From contig JAEZXF010000469.1 of the NCBI GenBank assembly GCA_023419995.1, forward strand, positions 1-14,466: a stretch of DNA of 14,466 bases, in the 5' to 3' direction. The stretch's first letter is position 1, and each line of letters begins with the position of its first letter. Of the stretch, positions 7,726 to 13,707 are shown piece by piece. Source of the stretch: Pseudomonadota bacterium. GTDB lineage: Bacteria > Pseudomonadota > Alphaproteobacteria > Rhizobiales > Rhizobiaceae. Made by a program: the position numbers and the translations under genes. The notes under the pieces are model-generated. The model did not search any database. It saw only the letters and a list, made by a program, of their open reading frames with translations, and was not told the origin of the DNA.

Positions 7726-8046
7726 TCAGGTGGAGGCGCGCTGGCCGGCGTTGCGCTTGCGCGTTGCGGCCGCTTTCCGCGCCGAGGCGGAACGCTCCTC
7801 GGCGCTGCGCGAGGCCGAGGCGCGCCCGCCCTTCTCGCCGCCCTTGTGCGCGGCTGGGTTGCCGGTGTCCTTGCCGCGGCCCGAGCCGCCCGGCTTCTTG
7901 CCGCCGCCGTCGTCCTTGTTGACGGTCGCCCAGGCGCGCCGCTCGGCCTCCTTCTCCGGCACGCCGCGCTTCTCGTAGCCTTCGGCGATGTGGTCCGCCT
8001 TGCGTTCCTGCTTGTCGGTGTATTTCGATTTGTCTCCGCGTGGCAT
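7726..8046 (-). CDS. Small lysine/arginine-rich protein, often annotated as plasmid stabilization protein
   Basis: This 106-residue hydrophilic protein has an N-terminal conserved part (residues 1-50: PRGDKSKYTDKQERKADHIA, then EGYEKRGVPEKEAERRAWATVNKDDGGGKK) and a low-complexity tail rich in Gly, Lys, Ser, Ala and Arg. Similar proteins are widespread in proteobacteria and are labelled plasmid stabilization protein, but I know of no demonstrated toxin-antitoxin or partition role, and this copy sits on what looks like a chromosome. The ATG at 8046 has GGAGG at 8056-8052. A GGAAC-N16-GGTT element upstream points to general stress control. A histone-like or desiccation-protective role is possible but is inference. 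Confidence 0.8.
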   Translation of the reverse strand: MPRGDKSKYTDKQERKADHIAEGYEKRGVPEKEAERRAWATVNKDDGGGKKPGGSGRGKDTGNPAAHKGGEKGGRASASRSAEERSASARKAAATRKRNAGQRAST

Positions 8047-8078
8047 GGCATCCTCCATCATCGACGTGACCGATACAG

Positions 8079-8103
8079 AACCGGCGATGCCCGCCGTTGT
8101 TCC
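8079..8103 (-). promoter_or_regulatory. Candidate EcfG-type general-stress promoter for the small basic gene
   Basis: On the minus strand GGAAC (8103-8099) is followed after 16 bases by GGTT (8082-8079). The alphaproteobacterial EcfG/RpoE2 consensus is GGAAC-N16-17-CGTT, of which the last three bases are the most constant. Only the first -10 base differs here. Transcription would start near 8073, about 27 bases upstream of the ATG at 8046, a normal leader length. Confidence 0.55.
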
Positions 8104-8145
8104 GGCCGACGGCCCCGCGCTTGCACCCCACCGCCCGGACCCCAC

Positions 8146-8170
8146 GGAACGAACGGGGGCGCCCCTCGTT
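8146..8170 (+). promoter_or_regulatory. Candidate EcfG-type general-stress promoter for the SDR gene
   Basis: GGAAC (8146-8150), 16 bases, then CGTT (8167-8170) is an exact match to the EcfG consensus. It lies about 75 bases upstream of the predicted start of the dehydrogenase at 8252. A near-palindrome, AACG with G-run against C-run and CGTT, spans 8152-8170 across the spacer and -10 box. That may be chance, or a further regulatory site. Confidence 0.65.
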
Positions 8171-8251
8171 GCCGTGAAGCCGCGCGCCGTGTGTCCCGGC
8201 GGCGCCTTTCGCCGTGAACCCGGCCCGTCCCAGGCGCTGATGGAGGCTTCG

Positions 8252-9145
8252 ATGACCGATCGCACACCCCTGCAGGATCCCCGCACGCTGCATCCCGCAC
8301 CGCCGTTCCCCGACCAGCCGCAGCCCATGCCCGGCCTCGCCGGCCGGATGGACCCCGTGCCCGACCACGGCGAGGAAAGCTATCGCGGCTCGGGCCGGCT
8401 CGCCGGGCGGCGGGCGCTGGTGACCGGCGGCGATTCCGGTATCGGCCGGGCGGCGGCGATCGCCTTCGCGCGCGAGGGCGCCGACGTCGCCATCTCCTAC
8501 CTGCCCGAGGAGGAAGAGGACGCCCGCGAGGTCGTCGCCCTGATCGCGGCCGAGGGGCGCAGGGCGGTGGCGCTGCCCGGCGACATCATGGAGGAGGCGT
8601 GGTGCCGCGCGCTGGTGGAGAAGGCCGTCGCCGGCCTCGGCGGCCTCGACATCCTCGTCGTCAATGCGGGGCGCCAGCAGTACCGGGAAAGGATCGAGGA
8701 TCTGTCGACGGAGGATTTCGACCGGACGATGAAGACCAACCTCTATGCGCTGCACTGGATCGCCCGGGCCGCCGTCCCGCACCTGCCCGCCGGCGCCGCG
8801 GTCATCACCACGGCCTCGATCCAGGCCTACCAGCCGTCTCCCCTCCTGCTCGACTATGCGACCACCAAGGCCGGGATCGTCGCCTACACCAAGGCGCTGG
8901 CCAAGCAGCTCATCGAGAGGGGCGTGCGCGCCAACGTCGTGGCCCCCGGCCCGGTCTGGACGGTCCTCCAGCCGAGCGGCGGCCAGCCGGACGAGAAGGT
9001 CCGGAACTTCGGCAGGGACAGCGATTTCGGCCGGCCCGGCCAGCCCGTCGAGCTGGCGCCCGTCTTCGTGCTGCTCGCCTCCGACGAGGCGAGCTTCATC
9101 AACGGCGAGGTCTACGGCGTCACGGGCGGAAAGGGCATCGCCTAG
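8252..9145 (+). CDS. SDR family oxidoreductase (YghA-like, extended N terminus)
   Basis: This 297-residue NAD(P)-dependent short-chain dehydrogenase has the Rossmann loop TGGDSGIG at 58-65, NAG at 138-140, catalytic Ser189 and the YxxxK pair Tyr202/Lys206. The end GEVYGVTGGKGIA is typical of the group. The first 50 residues, rich in Pro and Gln (PLQDPRTLHP, PMPGLAGRMDP), are the leader found in the YghA/GsiB-like stress-associated SDRs, not in FabG. The ATG at 8252 is chosen because GGAGG (8242-8246) sits 5 bases upstream. An upstream ATG at 8240 overlaps this site. The substrate is unknown; sugar or aldehyde substrates are possible. The EcfG-like promoter suggests stress induction. Confidence 0.9.
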   Translation: MTDRTPLQDPRTLHPAPPFPDQPQPMPGLAGRMDPVPDHGEESYRGSGRLAGRRALVTGGDSGIGRAAAIAFAREGADVAISYLPEEEEDAREVVALIAAEGRRAVALPGDIMEEAWCRALVEKAVAGLGGLDILVVNAGRQQYRERIEDLSTEDFDRTMKTNLYALHWIARAAVPHLPAGAAVITTASIQAYQPSPLLLDYATTKAGIVAYTKALAKQLIERGVRANVVAPGPVWTVLQPSGGQPDEKVRNFGRDSDFGRPGQPVELAPVFVLLASDEASFINGEVYGVTGGKGIA

Positions 9146-9176
9146 GAAAGCGTGCTTCACGCCTGTGGCGGTGTCG

Positions 9177-9319
9177 TAGGGCGCGTTGGCCCTAGGACGA
9201 TCCCGTCCCGGATGCGGTGGGCAGCCGGCGGAGCAGGAAGATCCGCCGCGGCCGTGGCAGGAAGGCTCGCCCCGGTTGCCTGCTCGAGGGCCCGATCTGT
9301 CGGGCCGGCTGGACCGGCC
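9177..9319. repeat. Cluster of inverted repeats between convergent SDR and IclR genes
   Basis: Three short perfect inverted repeats lie in the 177-bp gap where the two genes converge. They are TAGGGC/GCCCTA (9177-9182 and 9189-9194), GGCCCGA/TCGGGCC around a 4-base loop (9289-9306), and GGCCGG/CCGGCC (9303-9308 and 9314-9319), the last overlapping the second. None has a T-run. They may together end transcription from both sides or be chance in GC-rich DNA. Confidence 0.35.
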
Positions 9320-9322
9320 GTG

Positions 9323-10096
9323 TCAGTCGCCGCGATAGCCGAGCAGCTCCGAGATTTCCCGGCTGATGCGCAGGAGCAGCGGGCTGTGGCGGATGCAGGT
9401 CACCCTGTCGAGGCGGTCGGCCGGGCCGGCGACGCCGATGCCGGCGACGATGCGGCCGCTGGCGTCGCGCACCGGCACCGCGATCGAGTTGGCGTTCTCG
9501 ACCCACTCTCCCTCGCAGGTGGCGTAGCCCTGCCGGCGGATCTGCGCCAGCTCGGCCTCGAAGGCGGCCGGGTCCATGATGCTACGCGGCGTGTGCGGGC
9601 GCAGCGTGCTCTTGGCCAGCGCCACTGTCGCCTCGTCCGCCCAGGCGAGCTGGATGCGGCCGCTCGCGACATACTGCGCCGCGGCGCGCTCGCCCACGGC
9701 GGTATAGGCGCGCACCGTCTGCGGGCTCTCGATCAGGCCGAGGAACAGCACTTCCGCGCCTTCCAGCACCGACAGGAGGATCGTCTCCTGCGTGGCCTCG
9801 GCGATCTGCGTCATGTAGGGCGCGCAGATGCGGCGGATGTCGAGCTTGGAGAAGAAGTGCGATCCCAGCTCCCACAGCTTGCTGGTCAGTTCGTAGCGGC
9901 CGCGCTCTTCCGAGGGCCGCAGGTAGCCGAGCGTGACCAGCCCGCGCAGGATGCGGTGCGTGTTGCTCTTGGTCAGGCCGAGCCGCTCGGCGAGCTCGGT
10001 GACGCCGCACGGCTCACTGGAGCGGGCGACCGTCTCCAGCACCGTCAGGCTCTTGTAGAGGGTCTGGTCGACCTCCATGACTGGCTTCACGCGCAT
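9323..10096 (-). CDS. IclR family transcriptional regulator
   Basis: This 257-residue regulator has an N-terminal winged helix-turn-helix: LYKSLTVLETVA, then GVTELAERLGLTKSNTHRILRGLVTLGYLR at about 31-60, with a wing to about 70. It is followed by the IclR effector domain, with LDIRRICAPYMTQIAEATQETILLSVLEG, VGERAAAQYVASGR, GYATCEGEWVENANSIAVPV and GIGVAGPADRL. The ATG at 10096 is preferred because GGGGGAGG is directly upstream. A GTG at 10141 and an ATG at 10078 are alternatives. It is divergent from the TRAP operon with a large inverted repeat between them, so it most likely controls that operon and itself. The effector is probably the imported compound or a metabolite of it (inference). 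Confidence 0.93.
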   Translation of the reverse strand: MRVKPVMEVDQTLYKSLTVLETVARSSEPCGVTELAERLGLTKSNTHRILRGLVTLGYLRPSEERGRYELTSKLWELGSHFFSKLDIRRICAPYMTQIAEATQETILLSVLEGAEVLFLGLIESPQTVRAYTAVGERAAAQYVASGRIQLAWADEATVALAKSTLRPHTPRSIMDPAAFEAELAQIRRQGYATCEGEWVENANSIAVPVRDASGRIVAGIGVAGPADRLDRVTCIRHSPLLLRISREISELLGYRGD

Positions 10097-10145
10097 GTCC
10101 TCCCCCAGCACTGCGACGACCGGTCGATAGTGGCGCGGCACGTTG

Positions 10146-10174
10146 TTGACAAGTGAGCCGCCTCATCCTATCGT
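10146..10174 (+). promoter_or_regulatory. Sigma-70 promoter of the TRAP operon
   Basis: TTGACA (10146-10151) is a perfect -35 box. After exactly 17 bp comes TATCGT (10169-10174), matching 4 of 6 bases of the -10 consensus. Initiation would fall near 10181, leaving a leader of about 170 bases before the binding-protein ATG. The -10 box abuts the left arm of the inverted repeat at 10173, so a bound regulator would cover the start site, which fits repression. Confidence 0.6.
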
Positions 10175-10209
10175 TCCAGTATATAGGATTACGTTCTATA
10201 TATTGGAAC
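10173..10209. promoter_or_regulatory. Candidate IclR-family operator (14-bp arms, one mismatch)
   Basis: GTTCCAGTATATAG (10173-10186) and CTATATATTGGAAC (10196-10209) are inverted repeats with 13 of 14 positions pairing, around a 9-base centre. It is a strikingly AT-rich island in GC-rich DNA. CGTTC also recurs at 10172 and 10192, 20 bp apart or about two helical turns, as expected for two dimers side by side. On the minus strand TTCCAA (10208-10203) and TATATA (10185-10180) with 17 bp between them could be a promoter for the IclR gene, so the site may control both directions. Confidence 0.65.
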
Positions 10210-10348
10210 AAACGACGTCAAGCTGGAAATGCCCGCCGGGAGGAGATCGCGGGCTTCCGTCGCCCGGCGCATGCATGCCGGGCCGCCCATTGCCGGCGTT
10301 CCGGCGAACCAAGGTTCAATCAGCCTCGAACTCATCAGGGAGGACATC

Positions 10349-11392
10349 ATGAAAGGCATCTTCACCCGTCGCGCCGCACTGGCGCTCGCCGCCGCGGCCG
10401 GCATCGCCGCTTCGGCCATCGGCTCCGCGCACGCCCAGCAGCGCACCGAGAAGCTGGTGCTCAGGCTCGGCGCGCTCGGCAGCGGCACCGAGCACGACAT
10501 CCAGAGCTATCCGATCAAGTCGTTCTTCGCCGAGGTCGAGGAGAAGACCGGCGGCATGATCACGTTCCAGTATTTCCCGTCCGGCCAGCTCGGCGGCGAG
10601 CCGGAGATGATGGACCAGGTGCTCGCCGGCTCGCTCGACATCGGCGTCCTCTCCGCCAATGTGCTGGCGACCGTCTGGCCGCAGCTCTACGCCTACAACC
10701 TGCCCTTCGCCTTCTCGAACCTCGACGAGTTCTGGAAGATCGCCGGCGGCGACGCGCCGTTCGCGGCGGCGCTGCGCGACGCGGTCAACGAGGGCGGCGA
10801 CGCGCGCCTCGTGGCGACCTTCTCGTCCGACTTCCGCGGCCTGCAGAACACCAAGCGCGCCGTCCGCACCACCGGCGACCTCCAGGGCCTGACCCTGCGC
10901 GTCATGGCCGGCGAGATCTTCTCCGACATGTTCCGCGCCATGGGCGCGACCACGGCGGCCGTGCCCTTCGCCGAGCTCTACACCGGCCTCCAGCAGGGCG
11001 TCATCGACGGCGAGGACATCGGCATGTCGATGTTCTACGACGTCAAGCTCTACGAGGTGGAGAAGCACCTGACGCAGCTCAACATGACGCCCACCGTCAA
11101 CGTGCTGCTGATGTCCTCGCGCGCCTGGGACAAGCTCTCCGAGGAGGAGCGGCAGATCGTCGAGACCGCGGCCTTCAACGCCGAGAAGGCCAGCAAGGCG
11201 GCCGTGTCGTCGTTCATCGACAAGTACCCCGGGGTCCTCGAGGGCGTCGGCGTCAACGTCGTCCGCAACACCGACCTGACCGAGGCCGAGAAGGCGACCT
11301 TCATCGAGGCGACCCGTCCGGTGTGGGAGAAGTACCGCCCGATCATCGGCGAGGCCATCTACAGCGCCTACGAGCAGAGCCGGGGCCAGTAA
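10349..11392 (+). CDS. TRAP transporter substrate-binding protein (DctP family)
   Basis: This 347-residue periplasmic binding protein of a tripartite ATP-independent transporter has a 29-residue signal peptide: basic MKGIFTRR, a hydrophobic Ala-rich core, and cleavage after AHA before QQ. The RR pair also allows a Tat-like reading. The family core is clear: PSGQLGGEPEMMDQVLAGSLDIGV, then LTLRVMAGEIFSDMFRAMGA with the ligand-clamping Arg184, and VPFAELYTGLQQGVIDG followed by MSMFYDVKLYEVEKHLT. After the DG the usual QENP is EDIG (residues 222-225), so the common ligand-binding Asn is missing. GGGAGG (10338-10343) sets the start. The family call is firm; the ligand is unknown, probably an organic acid. 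Confidence 0.93.
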   Translation: MKGIFTRRAALALAAAAGIAASAIGSAHAQQRTEKLVLRLGALGSGTEHDIQSYPIKSFFAEVEEKTGGMITFQYFPSGQLGGEPEMMDQVLAGSLDIGVLSANVLATVWPQLYAYNLPFAFSNLDEFWKIAGGDAPFAAALRDAVNEGGDARLVATFSSDFRGLQNTKRAVRTTGDLQGLTLRVMAGEIFSDMFRAMGATTAAVPFAELYTGLQQGVIDGEDIGMSMFYDVKLYEVEKHLTQLNMTPTVNVLLMSSRAWDKLSEEERQIVETAAFNAEKASKAAVSSFIDKYPGVLEGVGVNVVRNTDLTEAEKATFIEATRPVWEKYRPIIGEAIYSAYEQSRGQ

Positions 11393-11406
11393 GCCCCGAA
11401 CGCTTC

Positions 11407-11437
11407 CCGGCCCGCCGGACAGGTTCCGGCGGGCCGG
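11407..11437 (+). terminator. Perfect 13-bp stem-loop after the binding-protein gene
   Basis: CCGGCCCGCCGGA (11407-11419), loop CAGGT, TCCGGCGGGCCGG (11425-11437): all 13 pairs match. It starts 15 bases after the stop codon and has no T-run behind it. Such intercistronic stems after binding-protein genes are known to protect the upstream message from 3' decay or to cause partial termination, giving excess binding protein. Which of the two applies here cannot be told. Confidence 0.65.
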
Positions 11438-11501
11438 CATCCTCCCAGGATAGTCCGGGCGAACGCCCCGGCCCAGCATTCCATCCGCATCCGTGATCCT
11501 T

Positions 11502-11520
11502 CGGCAGGCGCGCCCTGCCG
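11502..11520 (+). promoter_or_regulatory. Second small hairpin upstream of the MmgE/PrpD gene
   Basis: CGGCAGG (11502-11508), loop CGCGC, CCTGCCG (11514-11520) form a 7-bp perfect stem 35 bases before the MmgE/PrpD start. It is in the leader between the larger hairpin and the ribosome-binding site. It is not terminator-like. Chance in GC-rich DNA is possible. Confidence 0.35.
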
Positions 11521-11555
11521 GGGGAGGTCGGCTGCCGTGCCTACAAGGAAGATCC

Positions 11556-12959
11556 ATGACCGCCACCACGCATTCCCGCGCCCTTGCCGACCTCCTGGCG
11601 GGCCTCCGCTTCGAGGACATCCCGGCCGCCGCCATCGAGGAGGCGAAGCTCATCACGCTCCACACCATCGCCGCCTCGATCGCCGCGTGGCCCGTCGACC
11701 AGACGCGCAAGACCATCGACATGGTCCAGCGCCGCGGCGGCGCGGCGGAAGCCACGGTCTGGGGCAGCGACGGCCGAAAGGTCCCGGTGCAGGAGGCCGC
11801 CTTCGCCAACGGCACCATGGCCGACATCATGGACTGGGAGGATTGCAGCTGGACCGGCCACCCCTCGGCCGGCGCGATCCCCGTGGCGATGGCGCTCGGC
11901 GAGGCGCGCTGCCAGTCCGGCAAGGACTACCTCACCGCCGTCGTCGCCGCCTACGAGGGCTACCAGCGCATCGCCATGGCGGCGCAGCCGTCGCCGGTGC
12001 ACCTCAGGGCGGGCAAGGGCTGGGGCCTCGTCAGCTGGCAGGTCTTCGCCGCGTCGCTCGCTGCCGGCAAGATTATGGGCTTCACCGCCGACCAGTTCGA
12101 CCAGCTCATGGGCGCGTCGCTCTACAACGCCATCGTCCCGACCAACAAGCACTCGGAAGGCGCGGCCAAGTCCGACATCTACCACTACGCCCACGGCTTC
12201 TGCGCCCGCAACGGCGTCGTCGCGGCCGAGCTGACCGCCGAGGGCTTCGACGCCTGCCGCGGCGCGCTCGACGGCCAGGACGGCTTCTGGAACATGGTAT
12301 CCGATCAGGTGGACTGGGACTGGCACACGCGCGACTTCGGCACGAGGTGGCTGATCTGCGAGACCTACCTCAAGCACTGGCCGACCAACATGTGGGTGCA
12401 GACGCCGCTCGAGCTCCTCGACCGGATGGTGAGGGAGAACGGCTTCGGCAAGGCAGACATCGCCAGGATCCGCGTCAGCCCGCACGTCCCGTTCATCGCC
12501 GAGGACTATGCCGGGACCGCGCGCGGCTCGCTCGACGCCCAGTTCAGCATCCCCTACTGCCTGACGGCGTACCTGATGGACCCGCACCCCGGCGCCCACT
12601 GGTTCACCGACGAGATGCGCAACGATGCCGAGCTGATCGCCTTCACCGGCAAGTTCGAGCATTTCGGCGAGACGCGGACGCCGCAGGACAACTTCAACGA
12701 GTTCAAGCAGGGCGAATTCCCGCTGGTGCGCCTGGAGATCACGCTGAACGACGGCCGCGAACTCGTCGGCGAAATGCGCTATCCGAAGGGGCACCCGAAG
12801 AACAACTTCACCTGGGAGGAGGAGGCCGCCCACTTCCGTCTCTGCTGCTCGCCCTACATGAGCGCCGACCGCATCGAGAAGATCATCGAGGGCGTGCGAA
12901 CCCTCGAGCGCGCCGCCGACGTGGCGGCGATCGCGGAGGCGTGCGTCGTCGATCGCTAG
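11556..12959 (+). CDS. MmgE/PrpD family protein (divergent member)
   Basis: This 467-residue protein belongs to the MmgE/PrpD family, which holds 2-methylcitrate dehydratase, cis-aconitate decarboxylase and iminodisuccinate epimerase. Seen in order: SRALADLLAGLRFEDIPAAA (7-26), AFANGTMADIMDWED with Asp93/Asp96 then His102 in GHPSAGAIPVAMAL, FSIPYCLTAYL (330-340), and YPKGHPKNNFTWEE (409-422). The usual K-x-x-H-x-G motif is replaced by AAKSDIYHYAHGF (Lys205, His210, His213), and the usual K-x-x-P-C-C is YLKHWPTN (Lys273). The ATG at 11556 has AAGGAAG 4 bases upstream. Its place inside a TRAP operon suggests it acts on the imported acid by epimerisation, dehydration or decarboxylation. I would not call it 2-methylcitrate dehydratase. 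Confidence 0.88.
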   Translation: MTATTHSRALADLLAGLRFEDIPAAAIEEAKLITLHTIAASIAAWPVDQTRKTIDMVQRRGGAAEATVWGSDGRKVPVQEAAFANGTMADIMDWEDCSWTGHPSAGAIPVAMALGEARCQSGKDYLTAVVAAYEGYQRIAMAAQPSPVHLRAGKGWGLVSWQVFAASLAAGKIMGFTADQFDQLMGASLYNAIVPTNKHSEGAAKSDIYHYAHGFCARNGVVAAELTAEGFDACRGALDGQDGFWNMVSDQVDWDWHTRDFGTRWLICETYLKHWPTNMWVQTPLELLDRMVRENGFGKADIARIRVSPHVPFIAEDYAGTARGSLDAQFSIPYCLTAYLMDPHPGAHWFTDEMRNDAELIAFTGKFEHFGETRTPQDNFNEFKQGEFPLVRLEITLNDGRELVGEMRYPKGHPKNNFTWEEEAAHFRLCCSPYMSADRIEKIIEGVRTLERAADVAAIAEACVVDR

Positions 12960-12989
12960 ATCCGGCGCCGCTCCACTCAGCCTGACCGG

Positions 12990-13033
12990 GCGCCGGCGGG
13001 GAAGCGCGATGCCGCATCGCACCCCGCCGGCGC
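12990..13033 (+). terminator. Long stem-loop between the MmgE/PrpD gene and dctQ
   Basis: GCGCCGGCGGGG (12990-13001) pairs perfectly with CCCCGCCGGCGC (13022-13033). Inside the loop, GCGATG (13006-13011) pairs with CATCGC (13015-13020), extending the structure to 18 bp with a small internal loop. It begins 30 bases after the MmgE/PrpD stop and ends 79 bases before the dctQ start. There is no T-run, so partial termination, RNase blocking or processing are the likely roles. Confidence 0.6.
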
Positions 13034-13112
13034 ATGAATGAACGACCGCCTGCCAGGTGTCGCTCCACGCGCGCGAAACCGGCGGGTTTCCTCAACGCCA
13101 GGGGTCATCGCG

Positions 13113-13634
13113 ATGACAGAACCATCCAGTGGATCGCCGTTGAAACGGGTCTTCGACGGCATCGAATCCTTCGAGCGCAACTTCATAACGGTGTTCACGC
13201 TCGGCGTCGGCGCCATCATTCTCTACGAGATCGTCGTCCGTAACCTCGGCCTGCAGGGGCTGAAGTGGATCGACGAGCTTGGCCGGGTGATGCTCATCAC
13301 CACGACGCTGATCGGCAGCAGCGTGGCAGTGAAGCACAAGGGCCACATGATCATGGACGTGCTCTACAGCGTCATAGGCGACAGGTCGGCGATGGTGCTG
13401 AGAAGCCTGACCTACTTCATCTCCGCGGCGTTCTACCTCTACCTCGCCTTCTACTCGATCGAGTGGACGATGCGCCTGATGCGGCTCGGCCGCACCATGC
13501 AGACGATCAACATGCCCGCCTACCTCACCTGGATACTCATCAGCTTCGGCATCGCGACGATGGGGCTCCGCTACCTCGTCGCCGCAGTCAAGGAACTCAT
13601 CGATCCGCAAGGGCCGGGGGAGCTGAAGGAATGA
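13113..13634 (+). CDS. TRAP transporter small permease (DctQ family)
   Basis: This 173-residue inner-membrane protein has four predicted hydrophobic segments at about 24-43, 57-74, 95-118 and 136-158, the layout of DctQ subunits, which support the large DctM subunit in sodium-driven solute uptake. Family marks are WIDELGRVM (52-60, after TM1) and VKHKGHMIMDVL (73-84), which corresponds to the usual REGGHIxVD stretch. The ATG at 13113 is chosen for AGGGG 8 bases upstream and because earlier in-frame starts add only non-family sequence rich in Arg and Pro. It ends 73 bp before the DctM gene. Confidence 0.9.
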   Translation: MTEPSSGSPLKRVFDGIESFERNFITVFTLGVGAIILYEIVVRNLGLQGLKWIDELGRVMLITTTLIGSSVAVKHKGHMIMDVLYSVIGDRSAMVLRSLTYFISAAFYLYLAFYSIEWTMRLMRLGRTMQTINMPAYLTWILISFGIATMGLRYLVAAVKELIDPQGPGELKE

Positions 13635-13707
13635 GCTTCTCCGTTTCGGTCCGGTCTCTGGTCCTGCGCCGCCCGCCGGCGGCCGTGGTGAAGGAAAGGT
13701 CACTGGC

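Noticed and set aside
7670..9160. 496-codon open frame on the minus strand
   Set aside because: It is antisense to the clear SDR gene and overlaps the small basic gene out of frame; composition is that of a shadow.
10316..11923. 535-codon open frame on the minus strand
   Set aside because: It is antisense to the binding-protein and MmgE/PrpD genes, whose frames have clear family motifs.
11541..13022. 493-codon open frame on the minus strand
   Set aside because: It is an antisense shadow of the MmgE/PrpD gene with no recognisable domain.
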